Below are positions 1 through 9,495 of a DNA stretch of 64,000 nt, one piece after another; the stretch's first letter is position 1; each line of letters begins with the position of its first letter. Location of the stretch: the NCBI GenBank assembly GCA_036275915.1, contig DASUCV010000004.1, positions 575,238 through 639,237 of the forward strand, written 5' to 3'. The notes under the pieces were generated by a model. The model searched no databases. It was not told where the DNA came from and was given only the letters and a program-made list of their open reading frames with translations. A program made the position numbers and the translations under genes. Source of the DNA: Candidatus Polarisedimenticolaceae bacterium (GTDB lineage: Bacteria; Acidobacteriota; Polarisedimenticolia; Polarisedimenticolales; DASRJG01).

Positions 1-273
1 GGCCGCCCCGCCGGCTCGATCGTCGTCCTCGGCCTCCCCGCGGAGGACGTCCTCCTCGCCCGCGGCCAGATCCACGGCACCAGTGCGCGCAACGTCCTCG
101 CCGGCAAGGTCGGCACGCTCACCGACGCCGACGGCGGCGTCGACGTCACCGTGCTCACGCCCGCTCCGATCCGCGCGCGCCTCACCCGCGCGTCGATCGT
201 CGAGCTCGCCTTGTCACGGGGCGCGCCCGTTCACCTCATCGTCAAGGCGAACGCGTTCCGTTTGGCAGGTTAG
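1..273 (+). CDS. modC: Molybdate ABC transporter ATPase ModC, C-terminal end (partial)
   Basis: Only the last 90 residues are in the window; the gene runs in from the left edge in frame 1 and stops with TAG at 271-273. The visible part looks like the molybdate-binding (MOP/TOBE) domain that ends ModC: it has the LPAEDVLLA and GTSARNVLAGKV type segments seen before and at the start of that domain. ModC is the cytoplasmic ATPase of the ModABC molybdate importer. The nucleotide-binding domain lies outside the window, so another TOBE-containing ATPase cannot be fully excluded. Confidence 0.72.
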   Translation, partial: GRPAGSIVVLGLPAEDVLLARGQIHGTSARNVLAGKVGTLTDADGGVDVTVLTPAPIRARLTRASIVELALSRGAPVHLIVKANAFRLAG

Positions 274-301
274 TCGTATCATCCCTCGCAACGGGGGACG
301 C

Positions 302-1453
302 ATGCGTTTCGCAATCATCGTGGCCGCCGTCGTCGGGTTGAGCGCTTCGGCTGCCGACGACAATCGAGTAGCTCAGGCCCAAGATCTCATCCGTCACGGC
401 GACTTCAAGGGAGCATTGACTCTCCTCGATCCACTCATCGCGTCGGAACCCAAGAACATCCAAGCGCGTCTCACCGCGGCTGCAGCGTGCGTCGCGCTGA
501 AGAACGTTTACTGCGGCGAGCAGAACCTCGAAGCGATCGAGAAGCTCGCGAAGGAGACGACCGGCTACGACTCCCTGCGCGGCCGTCTCTACCTCATCGA
601 ATCCGACATGGCACTGCAGCAGAGCGACCTCAAGAGAAGCAAGTCCTTGGCGGACAAGGCGGCCGCCTCGATCTCGAAGGCGCTCGCGGAGTCTCCCGGT
701 CAACCGAAGCTCCTGGCGCTTCACGCGATGGCACTCCGCGCCGCCAGACGGAACGATGAGGCACTCCGGGCCTGCGAGGCCTGGCGCGGCGCGGAGCCGA
801 AGAATCCCGAGGCGTACGCCATGACGGCGGCGGTGCTGGCGAATGCTGACCGCTGGAACGAGACGACGGCGCTATTGGGAACGGTGCCGAGCGACGACGC
901 GTCGCTCCGGCTCGCCATCGACACCGCCGTTCTGTTCAGCGGTCTCGGCCGGGTTCCCTGGAGCACGATCCAACCGCTGTTCGATTCGGTCCGTTCGCGC
1001 ACCAGCGATCCGCAGATCGGACGCTCGCTCGATGCATTCCGGACGGTTCTTGCGGCTTCCGGGTCACCGACGCCGCTCCAGATGCTGGACTATCTCGACG
1101 CCGATCCCGCCGACACCCTGGGCGTCGGTCGCGCGCTCCTCGACAAGGCCCGTGAGGGCAAGCTACCGGTCGGCGATGCAACGCCTCCGGAAAGAGTATC
1201 CGGTGACACGCCGAAGTATCCCGATATCGCGCGACGCGCGCGCATCGAAGGCGTCGTGGTCGTGGTGGCACGTATCCGGTCGGACGGCAGCGTCGGCTCG
1301 GTGCACGTCCTGCGATCCTCGAATCCGTTGTTCAGCGACCCGGCGATCGCGAGCGTCAACTCGATGCGTTTCAAGCCCGCGACCAAGGCCGGTGCTCCGG
1401 TCGAAGTCGCTTGGACGATTCGGGTCGACTTCCTCCTTCGCGCCGGCACATGA
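302..1453 (+). CDS. Secreted TPR protein with C-terminal TonB domain (copy 1)
   Basis: 383 residues. The ATG at 302 is preceded by GGGGGA and opens a signal peptide (MRFAIIVAAVVGLSASA). Residues about 20-230 are alpha-helical repeats of TPR type (RHGDFKGALTLLDPL, AEPKNPEAYAM). The last 90 residues form a TonB C-terminal domain: YPDIARRARIEG, then RSDGSVGSVHVLRSS, then RFKPATKAG. There is no proline-rich linker or long membrane anchor, so it is not a standard TonB; it more likely acts in the periplasm as an adaptor. The next gene is a tandem paralogue overlapping it by 4 bases (ATGA). The function is inferred from domains only. Confidence 0.85.
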   Translation: MRFAIIVAAVVGLSASAADDNRVAQAQDLIRHGDFKGALTLLDPLIASEPKNIQARLTAAAACVALKNVYCGEQNLEAIEKLAKETTGYDSLRGRLYLIESDMALQQSDLKRSKSLADKAAASISKALAESPGQPKLLALHAMALRAARRNDEALRACEAWRGAEPKNPEAYAMTAAVLANADRWNETTALLGTVPSDDASLRLAIDTAVLFSGLGRVPWSTIQPLFDSVRSRTSDPQIGRSLDAFRTVLAASGSPTPLQMLDYLDADPADTLGVGRALLDKAREGKLPVGDATPPERVSGDTPKYPDIARRARIEGVVVVVARIRSDGSVGSVHVLRSSNPLFSDPAIASVNSMRFKPATKAGAPVEVAWTIRVDFLLRAGT

Positions 1454-2601
1454 TCTGGGCCATAGCCGTTCTCATCACCTGGCTCGGCGCCGCAGGCCCC
1501 CCGATCGATCCCGTGAGCCAGGCTCAGCTCCTGGTGCAGAGCGGCGACTATCCTGGGGCGCTCAAGTTGCTCGCGCCACTGCTGGCGACGGATCCGAAGA
1601 ACGTGCAAGGGCAGCTCACCGCCGCGGCGGCCTGCATCGCCATGAAGAACGATTATTGCGGCGAAGAGCACCTGAAGGCGGCCAAGAAATCCGCTTCGGA
1701 GAGCTCGGAGTACCAGCAGCTCACTTGCCGCCTGAACCTCATCCGGGCAGAGGACGCTCTCACGCAGGGAGATCAAGAAAAAAGTTTGGCTTACGGCCAG
1801 AAGGCGGCCGATGCAATCTCGAGCGCTCTTTCGAAGACGCCGGGGCAGCCGAAACTCCTCGCGCTGCGCGCGATCTCGTTGCGGGCGTCCGGCCGGTCCC
1901 ACGAAGCGTTGAAGGCTTACGAGACATGGCGGGTAACCGAGCCGAGAAACCCCGATGTCTACGGTGCCACGACGGCCTTGCTCGTCGATCTGAAGCGTTG
2001 GAACGACACAGCGGCGCTCTTGGCGTCGGCGCCGACAGACGACGAATCGGTTCGGCTCGCGATCGACATCGCTGTTCTGCGTAACGGTCTCGGCCGAGTG
2101 CCCTGGACCTCGACACAACCGCTGTTCGATTCGGTCCGCGCGAGGAACGCGGATCCGCAGGTCGAGCGGATGCTCGAGATTTATCAGACCGTCCTGGTTT
2201 CGACCGAGCGGCCGAAGTCGCTCAAAGTGCTCGACTACCTCGATGCGAATCCCGGCGATGCCCGCGGACTGGGCGCTGCATTTCTCGCTCGGTACCCCGA
2301 GGAATGGAATGCGCGCGGCGACATCGGCGATGACGTCGCTCTTCCCACTCTTGTATCGGAGCGGCCGCCGACCTATCCCAAGCTTGCCCGAGGTGCGCGC
2401 ATCGAAGGAAGTGTCATCCTCCTTGCGCGCATTCGTGAGGATGGAAGCGTCGGCTCGCTGCATGTTCTCAAGTCGACGAGTGCGATGTTTAACCAGTCAG
2501 CCGCCGACTCCGTCCGCTCGCGACGTTACAGGCCTGCCACAAGGGCGGGCCGGCCGATCGAAGTCCCTCTCGTGATCCGCGTCGACTTCCGGCTTCGCTA
2601 A
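1450..2601 (+). CDS. Secreted TPR protein with C-terminal TonB domain (copy 2)
   Basis: 383 residues, exactly the length of the gene before it and collinear with it throughout, so the pair arose by tandem duplication. The ATG at 1450 overlaps the upstream TGA, implying translational coupling. The N-terminus is a short hydrophobic signal (MIWAIAVLITWLGAAG). TPR-like helices follow (QSGDYPGALKLLAPL, DPKNVQGQLTAAAACIAMKN), then a TonB C-terminal domain (YPKLARGARIEGSV, REDGSVGSLHVLKS, RYRPATRAG). The last bases overlap the stop of the convergent peptidase gene by 4 bases. Base composition is somewhat lower in G+C than most of the window. Confidence 0.85.
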   Translation: MIWAIAVLITWLGAAGPPIDPVSQAQLLVQSGDYPGALKLLAPLLATDPKNVQGQLTAAAACIAMKNDYCGEEHLKAAKKSASESSEYQQLTCRLNLIRAEDALTQGDQEKSLAYGQKAADAISSALSKTPGQPKLLALRAISLRASGRSHEALKAYETWRVTEPRNPDVYGATTALLVDLKRWNDTAALLASAPTDDESVRLAIDIAVLRNGLGRVPWTSTQPLFDSVRARNADPQVERMLEIYQTVLVSTERPKSLKVLDYLDANPGDARGLGAAFLARYPEEWNARGDIGDDVALPTLVSERPPTYPKLARGARIEGSVILLARIREDGSVGSLHVLKSTSAMFNQSAADSVRSRRYRPATRAGRPIEVPLVIRVDFRLR

Positions 2602-5600
2602 CGCCCCGCCGCGTGCAGCTCCGCGAGGAGCGACGCATCGGCCCCGTGACGCTTCGCTTCGGCGGTCGCCTCGCGGCAGACGTCTTCATGACCGGTCGCA
2701 TGGGCGGCGGCCGCGTAGAGGAGGTAGTCGCCGCCCGTCCCGATGTCGCCTTCGGCGCGACGGTTCTTGCGCGCGGCGTCGAAGACGGTGTCGGTCTCCT
2801 TCTGCTCGAAGTAAAGGTAGAGGTTCTTGCTGAGCACCTTGTAGGCGCCGGAAGCGTCGCCCGCGCGCAGCGCGAGACGCGCCCGGAGCATGTCACGGAC
2901 GAATCGCGCCCGCGTCTCGTCGCCGTAGTCGTCCGCGTCGACGGCGACCCCGACCGTCCGATCGCCGATCGCGCCGGTCGCATCGTCGACGCGGCCGGCG
3001 TCGAGCGCGATCTCTGCCAGCCGCAAATGGATGCGGCCGTCGAGACGATCGTTCCACCAGCCGGTCTCGCTCTTCTTCTGCTCAACGGCGTTGGCGGGAG
3101 GCGCGGTGAGCTTCATCGTCAGCGCGCGCTCGTAGAGCGCCTTGGCCTGATCCGTCTGTCCGGTCGATTGACGCGCCGCGGCCTGCGCCGCGAGCGATCG
3201 CTTCGGCTCCTGCGTGGCGTCGATCACCGTCGTGGGCACCATGCCGCGCGGGTCGAGGTGCAGCGCCGACGGCTGCTGAGCCACCTTCAAGGCGATCGGC
3301 GTTTCCGGGCCGGACACGGCCACGGTGGTCCGGAACCCCCGCATCTGGTTCGAGCGACCCGGCGCGAGAATCTTCCAGTCGCCGAGGTTGGCGGAGCGCG
3401 GAGCGTCCGATGACGATTCCTCGATCGGAAGCATGGCGGCGATCGACGCCTGCGCCTTCTCGTCGGATTGCAGGACGCGGAACGTGGGCTGAATGTCGAA
3501 GCCGCGGTCGCCGACCTTGACGAGACGGTCGCGGCGAACGCCGCGCGCGACCTGATGCACGGCACCGCGTACGGCGAATCCGCCGTCGACCGGGGCGATG
3601 GCGTAGTCGTAGTGGATCTCGGGGTAGCCGACGCCGCGAATGAACTGGCGCATGAACGGCTCGACGTCGCGTCCGGACATCTTTCCGATCGCACCCAGCA
3701 CGGTCTCCGTGTCGAGGCAGCGGAACTGGGCGCGCTGCGCGACCTCCTTGAGCATGCCGAGAAACGGTTCCTCTCCGAGCTGCTCCGCGAGGAGCGTCAG
3801 GACCATCGCGCCCTTCTCGTAGATGACGGCGTGATAGGCATCGCGGCTGAGACTGGACTGAAGTCGCGACCCGATGGCCAGAGGGCCCATCGCTTCGAGC
3901 GGCCGGTCCGCGGCGGTCGCTGTGGCGAGCGTGGCGGCATTGATTTCGAGATCGAGGTACGCGGCCTGAACCTTCTGTCCCGTCTTCGCCGCCTCGGCAT
4001 TCCGGAAGATCGACGCGGAGTAGTTCGCGAGCGACTCGCTCAGCCACACGTCGCCGTCGCGCGCCCAGCCGACGAGGTTGCCCCACCACTGGTGGGCGAG
4101 CTCGTGCGCGACGATGCGGCGCTGATCGAGCGCGTCGCTCCCCTCGAGCGCGATGCCCTGGACGATGTCGTCCGCGAGCGTGACGAAACCGAGGAACCCT
4201 TGAGCGAAGTCGTAGCGCGTCGTCGCGACGCTCAGCGTATCGAGCGGGTACGGCCCGAATTTCTGCTCGTAGGCGGTCAGCGCGTCGGCGATCGTCGCGA
4301 TCGTCTTCTCGCGATCGGCCTCCCCGGCGGTGCGCTGATCGCTCAGGAAGCCGATCTGGAGCGCGACGTGACCGATCGTTCGGTCGATGATTTTGAACTT
4401 CCCGATCTCGAACCCGAAGAAATCGGTCGGCTTGTCGAGCTCGCGAACCTGCCGGCGCCGGCCGGCGGTGGTGGAGGTGTCGAGCAGCTTCCCGGCGCCG
4501 AGGATTCCGTAGGACTCGGGGCCCTCGAGCTCGACCTTGTACGTCGCGCGGTCGATCGTCCCCGCGTGCGGATACCAATCCTGCGTGGTCCGCTTGCTCA
4601 TGAGCCCGTCGGGCGTCCGCGCGAACAGAACTCCGTGGTACTTGACGTGCGCGACGAGCTTGTCCCCGACCAGGGCCTGACTCGCGAGCATCGCCACGAC
4701 GTCATACTTGCTTCGAACCCAGGGAACAGGAGCGTCTCCGACCGTCACGGCATCCACGACGAGGTCCGGATACAGCGAGAGCCGGAAGCTGCTCGCTCCG
4801 TCGGCGCGGGCCGAAAGCGCGATCGTGACGTTGCCGGTGACGCTCTCCACGGCATCGTCGACGGCGAGCTGGAGATCGTAATGATCGGGCTCGAACGACT
4901 GGTGGCCGTACGCCGTGCCCGACTTCGTCGCGAGTCCGGACGAATACCAGGTGTCCCAGCTTCCATAGTCTTCCAGCTCGGTCGTCAGCTCGCGGCCTTG
5001 CGCTTGCTCGCGCTTCAGCCACGATTGCCAGGAGTCCTTGTCCTGGTCGCCCGCCCGTATCGGCACGAACTGCTTGAGCGTGATCGGCTCCTTCGCGAAC
5101 GGTGACACGTCGAAGTAGAAATGGCCGAGCCGGGGCGATGCGCACCACGTCGCGCAGAATCGCTGTGCCGGACGATCGCCGGCCGCGTCCGCAAGCGCGT
5201 TGAATCGCACCCCTCCGCGGCGGTATTCCCGCGAGGCCCGCCAGTCCTTGAACAGCGCCGCGGCGTCGCGTGTCACGGTGGCGTCGAGAGCCGCCGCTCC
5301 GGGGCGGGAGGAGATCGCTTCGACCACCGCATCGTTTCCCATGGCGAAGACCGCGCTCGTCACCGGCTCGTCGAGCGCCTCGTGCCCGGTGAAGAGGTCG
5401 AGCTGATACCCCTCGACCGGGTCGTCCGTCGCCAGGACGAAGCGCGCCTGACCCATGAAGAGGAATTCCTGCTGAGGAGCGGGGCCGGCGACCGGAACGA
5501 GCCAGCCGCTCTCGATGTCGAGATGCGCCGGGCCCAGCTCGACCCGCATCTTGTCGACTTTCCACCCTTCGGCCTTCGGCTTCGCCGCATCGAGATCGCG

Positions 5601-5693
5601 AAGCCAGCCCTGCGGGTCGGCCGACGGATCGGACGCTGCTCGAGCCAAGGACAGCGCGAGCACGACAATCGAAAGGCACACGAAGCGTTTCAT
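2598..5693 (-). CDS. Secreted M1-family zinc metallopeptidase
   Basis: 1031 residues from the ATG at 5693, which opens a clear signal peptide (MKRFVCLSIVVLALSLARA). The gluzincin motif HELAHQWWGN lies near residue 530, and WLSE follows so that the second glutamate is 18 residues after the second histidine (HEXXH-X18-E), as in aminopeptidase N. Family knowledge makes it a zinc aminopeptidase exported to the periplasm or surface. The N-terminal 200 residues precede the M1 beta-domain and are not recognised. The C-terminal 200 residues are Ala-rich and TPR-like (LYERALTMKL, AYKVLSKNLYLY). It lies 56 bases downstream of the BNR-repeat gene on the same strand, perhaps in one transcript. Confidence 0.9.
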   Translation of the reverse strand: MKRFVCLSIVVLALSLARAASDPSADPQGWLRDLDAAKPKAEGWKVDKMRVELGPAHLDIESGWLVPVAGPAPQQEFLFMGQARFVLATDDPVEGYQLDLFTGHEALDEPVTSAVFAMGNDAVVEAISSRPGAAALDATVTRDAAALFKDWRASREYRRGGVRFNALADAAGDRPAQRFCATWCASPRLGHFYFDVSPFAKEPITLKQFVPIRAGDQDKDSWQSWLKREQAQGRELTTELEDYGSWDTWYSSGLATKSGTAYGHQSFEPDHYDLQLAVDDAVESVTGNVTIALSARADGASSFRLSLYPDLVVDAVTVGDAPVPWVRSKYDVVAMLASQALVGDKLVAHVKYHGVLFARTPDGLMSKRTTQDWYPHAGTIDRATYKVELEGPESYGILGAGKLLDTSTTAGRRRQVRELDKPTDFFGFEIGKFKIIDRTIGHVALQIGFLSDQRTAGEADREKTIATIADALTAYEQKFGPYPLDTLSVATTRYDFAQGFLGFVTLADDIVQGIALEGSDALDQRRIVAHELAHQWWGNLVGWARDGDVWLSESLANYSASIFRNAEAAKTGQKVQAAYLDLEINAATLATATAADRPLEAMGPLAIGSRLQSSLSRDAYHAVIYEKGAMVLTLLAEQLGEEPFLGMLKEVAQRAQFRCLDTETVLGAIGKMSGRDVEPFMRQFIRGVGYPEIHYDYAIAPVDGGFAVRGAVHQVARGVRRDRLVKVGDRGFDIQPTFRVLQSDEKAQASIAAMLPIEESSSDAPRSANLGDWKILAPGRSNQMRGFRTTVAVSGPETPIALKVAQQPSALHLDPRGMVPTTVIDATQEPKRSLAAQAAARQSTGQTDQAKALYERALTMKLTAPPANAVEQKKSETGWWNDRLDGRIHLRLAEIALDAGRVDDATGAIGDRTVGVAVDADDYGDETRARFVRDMLRARLALRAGDASGAYKVLSKNLYLYFEQKETDTVFDAARKNRRAEGDIGTGGDYLLYAAAAHATGHEDVCREATAEAKRHGADASLLAELHAAGR

Positions 5694-5749
5694 GTCTCCC
5701 CCTGACGTTCTTGGGGGAGTGTAGCCGCGAACCGGCCGGCGAAGACGAC

Positions 5750-8392
5750 CTAACGCGTCTCGATTCCGGGCGCGATCTTCACGTCGAAGCTCTGCTTGGA
5801 CGTCGCCTTCCCCAGCGTGAGGATCGCGGTGTAGGTCCCCGGACGCACAAAGAGCGAGCCCTCGCCGCCGTATTCGGTGAGCACGTCCTTCGTCGGCTTG
5901 AGGTCCCACGCGACGCGGCCGAGGCCGGCGATCGCGGGCGCGGTGAGGTTGGCCACGGTCTGGTCGGAGGCGTTCTTGATCTCGATCTTCACGGGGTCGG
6001 GTCCGGTCGCCTTCACCCAGAAGGTGAGCAGCGCGCCGTCGGGCGGGTTGTCGCCGCGGTAGACCGTGCCGCCCGAGGAGTCGACCCAGCCGGGGTACGG
6101 GTAGCGGCCCAGGACCGCGCGGATCGGGAAGAGCTTCGCGTCCTCGGAACGGGCTTCCTTCGTGAGAGCGCCGAGCGCGCTCACGTCGTCGACGACGAAG
6201 AGGCTGCGGCCGTGCGTGGCGATGACGAGATCCTTCTCGCGCGGGTGCACGAGGATGTCGTCGACGGCGACGGTGGGGAGGCCGCCGAACGGGACCCAGT
6301 GCGCGCCGCGGTCGAGCGTGGCGAAGAGGCCGAACTCGGTGCCGGCGTAGAGGACGTCGGGGCGCGTCGGGTCTTCACGCACGACCTTCGCGGGGCCGCC
6401 GTCGGGCAGGTCGCCCGAGACGCTCGCCCAGCTCTTCCCGCGATCGCCGGTGCGCCAGATCATCGGGGTGAGCTTGCCGGAGCGATGCGCGTCGACGACG
6501 AGGTACGCGGTCGCGGCGTCGTGGCCGGGCTCGACGCGCGAGATCCACTCGCCCTTGGCCGCGGCGGGGAGGCTCGAGGTGAGTTCGCTCCACGTCCCGC
6601 CGTCGTCCTCGGTGACCCAGAGCTTGCCGTCGTCGGTGCCGGCCCAGAGCATCCCCTTCTTCACCGGCGACTCCGCGAGCGTGTAGACGATGCCGTACGT
6701 CTCGGCGCCGCTGCCGACCGTCTCGATGCGATCGGCGATCTTCGCGGTGAGATCGGGGCTGATCGCCTTCCAGTTCTCGCCCTTGTTCGTGAAGCGGAAG
6801 ACGCGGTTGCCCGCGAGGTAGAGGACGCCGGGCTCGTGCACGCTCCCGATGAGCGGCGAGTTCCAGTGGAAGCGGTAGCCGGGCGTTCCCTCCGCGGGCT
6901 CGGGCTTCACCACCTTGATCTCGCCGGTGGCGAAATCGAAGCGGTGCATCTCGCCGCCCTGCGATTCGGCGTAGACGAGAGTCGGGTTCTTCGAGTCGAA
7001 CGCGCACGAGAAGCCGTCGCCGCCGCCGATCTGGATCCAGTCGGAGTTCATGATCCCGTCTTTGCTGTAGGTGCGGACCGGACCGACGAAGTTCGAGTTG
7101 TCCTGGAGGCCGCCGCAGATCCGGTAGGGAACGCTGTCGTCGACGTTGATCCGGTAGTACTCCCCCGCCGCGAACTTGTTGAGGAGGTCCCACGTCTTGC
7201 CGACGTCGTAGGTCTGGTAGACGCCGCCGTCGGTGCCGAGGAGGAGACGATCGCGCTTGGCGGGATCGATGACGAGCGCGTGGCAGTCCGGGTGGACTTT
7301 CTTGAAGGCGTCCTCGCGGAACGACTTCCCGCCGTCGTCGGACACGTGCACCAGATACCCGAGAAGATAGACGCGCTGGTCGGACTCCGGATCGACGCGG
7401 ATCTGGCTGAAGTAGAACGGCCGCGGGTTGAGCGGGTTGACGCGCGTCCACGTGCTCCCGGCGTCGTCCGAGCGGAAGACGCCGCCGCTCTTGGAGCGCA
7501 CGCCCCACGTCGAGCTGCCTTCTTCGTCCGACTGGACGACCGCGTAGACGATGCGCGGGTTCTTCGCGAAGACCGCGAGGCCGATGCGGCCGGTGTCGTC
7601 CGGAAGGCCCTTCGTGAGCTTCGTCCAGTGGGCGCCGCCGTCGATCGTCTTGAAGATGCCCGAGACGTTCTTCCCGTCGGTAACCGCGGCGCCGTAGGCG
7701 AACGACCAGGGTGTCCGCCGGCGCGCGTAGAGCGCGGCGTAGATCACGTCCTGGTTCTGCGGATCGACGGCGAAGTCGCCGCAGCCGGCGACGGCGTCTT
7801 GAGGCGACGGTGCCGAGAGGAGCCGCTTCCAGCTCTTGCCGGCGTCGGTCGTCTTGTAGAGGCCGCGCTCGCCGCCCGGGTTCCAGAGATCGCCCATCAC
7901 CGCGACCCACGCGGTCTTCGGGTCCTTCGCCGCGACGACGACGCGCGGGATCGCCTTCGAGAAGCCGAGGCCGACGTTCGTCCAGGTCGCGCCCGAATCT
8001 TCCGAGCGATAGACGCCGTCGCCCCACGACGAGCTGTTGCGATCGTTCCCCTCGCCGCTGCCGACCCAGACGACCTTCGGGTCGGAGGGTGCCACCGCGA
8101 TGTCGCCGATCGCGGCGACCTTCTCCTTCTCGAAGATCGCCGAGAACGACGCGCCCGCGTTCGTCGTCTTCATGATGCCGCCGGTGCCGAGGCCGACGTA
8201 GAACGTCGCGCCGTCCGATGGGTCGAGCGCGATCGACGAGACGCGGCCGCCCATGATCGCGGGGCCGATCGCGCGCGCCTTGAGCGCGGCGAGGGTGTCC
8301 TTGTCGAGGGCGGGCGCCGGCGGCTCGGGCTTCGCGGCCGAGACGAGGAGCGTGATCGAGACGAGCGTGACGATGCGGAGCGCGCGGACCAT
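5750..8392 (-). CDS. Secreted Asp-box (BNR/sortilin-like) repeat beta-propeller protein
   Basis: 880 residues. The ATG at 8392 follows GGGAGG and starts a signal peptide (MVRALRIVTLVSITLLVSAA). At least nine Asp-box motifs of the S-x-D-x-G-x-x-W type can be read along residues 60-700, for example SEDSGATW, TTDAGKSW, TIDGGAHW, SDDAGSTW, TEDDGGTW and TGDRGKSW. This predicts large VPS10/BNR-type beta-propellers. The C-terminal 150 residues resemble an Ig-like segment (VKIEIKNASDQTVANL). Such proteins are often encoded with secreted peptidases, and here an M1 peptidase follows on the same strand. No catalytic residues of sialidases are evident; the substrate is unknown. Confidence 0.85.
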   Translation of the reverse strand: MVRALRIVTLVSITLLVSAAKPEPPAPALDKDTLAALKARAIGPAIMGGRVSSIALDPSDGATFYVGLGTGGIMKTTNAGASFSAIFEKEKVAAIGDIAVAPSDPKVVWVGSGEGNDRNSSSWGDGVYRSEDSGATWTNVGLGFSKAIPRVVVAAKDPKTAWVAVMGDLWNPGGERGLYKTTDAGKSWKRLLSAPSPQDAVAGCGDFAVDPQNQDVIYAALYARRRTPWSFAYGAAVTDGKNVSGIFKTIDGGAHWTKLTKGLPDDTGRIGLAVFAKNPRIVYAVVQSDEEGSSTWGVRSKSGGVFRSDDAGSTWTRVNPLNPRPFYFSQIRVDPESDQRVYLLGYLVHVSDDGGKSFREDAFKKVHPDCHALVIDPAKRDRLLLGTDGGVYQTYDVGKTWDLLNKFAAGEYYRINVDDSVPYRICGGLQDNSNFVGPVRTYSKDGIMNSDWIQIGGGDGFSCAFDSKNPTLVYAESQGGEMHRFDFATGEIKVVKPEPAEGTPGYRFHWNSPLIGSVHEPGVLYLAGNRVFRFTNKGENWKAISPDLTAKIADRIETVGSGAETYGIVYTLAESPVKKGMLWAGTDDGKLWVTEDDGGTWSELTSSLPAAAKGEWISRVEPGHDAATAYLVVDAHRSGKLTPMIWRTGDRGKSWASVSGDLPDGGPAKVVREDPTRPDVLYAGTEFGLFATLDRGAHWVPFGGLPTVAVDDILVHPREKDLVIATHGRSLFVVDDVSALGALTKEARSEDAKLFPIRAVLGRYPYPGWVDSSGGTVYRGDNPPDGALLTFWVKATGPDPVKIEIKNASDQTVANLTAPAIAGLGRVAWDLKPTKDVLTEYGGEGSLFVRPGTYTAILTLGKATSKQSFDVKIAPGIETR

Positions 8393-8451
8393 CGGGACCT
8401 CCCTGTGACATGTTCGCGGCGGGCCGCTCATCATATAGACTCCGCGCCGCG

Positions 8452-9495
8452 ATGAAGGGGTTCGTCTCGTTCCATCCGATCGACCTGGGCTTCTTCGACG
8501 ATCTCATCGCGCCCCTCATCGCGGGGAAGAAGGTGAACCCCGAGGCGTTCGTCGCGGACGCGGTCCGCGTGCGCCGCAACGGTTGGGTCGCACGCCGTTA
8601 CGCCGTCGCCTTGGATCAGCTCTCGCAGCTTGCCGAGGCACCGAAGCCCGATCCCGGCGGCAACCTCTGGCAGCGCCTCAAGAGCAACATCGAGGCGATC
8701 GACTTCAAGCCTGACGAGGCCGCCCGGCTCGCCGCCAAGGGGTTCGACGCCGATCTCCACCTCGACGGGAGGCCGTTCTTCATCGCCGAAAATTCGGCGG
8801 AGAAGGTCGCGGACGCGGTCGTCGCGTTCACTTCCGCCGAGACGTCGGAGGCCGCCGACGCGATCGCCCGCGCGCAGCTCGGGAAGATCGATCCCGCGCT
8901 TCCGCCGCTCGTCGAGCCGGCCGAGATCCCCGATCTCGGAAGCGATCTCGCCTACCGGACCGATCTCCTCGCATCGCTCCGGATCGCCCACGACCTCCCG
9001 CGGCTCGCGCGCGAGGGCAAGCCGTGGACGAACGGGGCGAGCGCCGTCTCCGCGCTTCCGCAGGTGCTGCCCGCGCACGCGGTCGTCCTCCACGGGCGCG
9101 CGCACCCGTTCTGGATCGCGAAGGACGTCGACGGTCTCGAGACGATCTGCCGCGCCGCCGGCGTGCCGCCGCCCGATTGCTTGAGCCCCGCGTTCCGCCC
9201 GTTCGCCGAAGCGTGCGAGGCGTTCCCGTCGCTCAAGGAGAGCCTGGGGCTCGAGATGCGCTCGTCCCCCGCGGTGGGCGCGTTCGTCGCGCCGGCCGAG
9301 ATCGGCGGGCTCGTGGATTTCCTCGCGGGGCACGGCGCCAAGATCATCGGCGCGGCGACGCGGGCCGGCGAAGGGCCGATGGCGACGTCGCTCCTCCGGA
9401 AGATCAAGGAGTGCGCCGTCTACGCTCAGAAGCGCGGGCTCGGTTACCTGGAGGCGGCCGGCGTGCTGCCGCCGGAGCGCGACGCGGTGTCCTGA
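8452..9495 (+). CDS. Conserved-looking protein of unknown function
   Basis: 347 residues, soluble, without signal peptide or membrane segments. The ATG at 8452 is chosen because an in-frame start at 8410 would lie in the short divergent promoter region. The protein begins MKGFVSFHPIDLGFFDDL and contains GRPFFIAENSAEKV and HAVVLHGRAHPFW segments. I recognise no catalytic motif. Its 3' end overlaps the convergent flavoprotein gene by 52 bases. It is divergent from the BNR-repeat gene, with 59 bases between starts. Codon use matches its neighbours and no broken reading frame is seen, so it is probably a real, expressed gene. Confidence 0.7.
   Translation: MKGFVSFHPIDLGFFDDLIAPLIAGKKVNPEAFVADAVRVRRNGWVARRYAVALDQLSQLAEAPKPDPGGNLWQRLKSNIEAIDFKPDEAARLAAKGFDADLHLDGRPFFIAENSAEKVADAVVAFTSAETSEAADAIARAQLGKIDPALPPLVEPAEIPDLGSDLAYRTDLLASLRIAHDLPRLAREGKPWTNGASAVSALPQVLPAHAVVLHGRAHPFWIAKDVDGLETICRAAGVPPPDCLSPAFRPFAEACEAFPSLKESLGLEMRSSPAVGAFVAPAEIGGLVDFLAGHGAKIIGAATRAGEGPMATSLLRKIKECAVYAQKRGLGYLEAAGVLPPERDAVS

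Noticed and set aside
5711-8455. A 914-codon open frame on the plus strand opposite the BNR-repeat gene
   Set aside because: Antisense shadow of a protein with signal peptide and about nine Asp-box repeats; the translated composition is Arg/Ala/Asp-rich with no domain.
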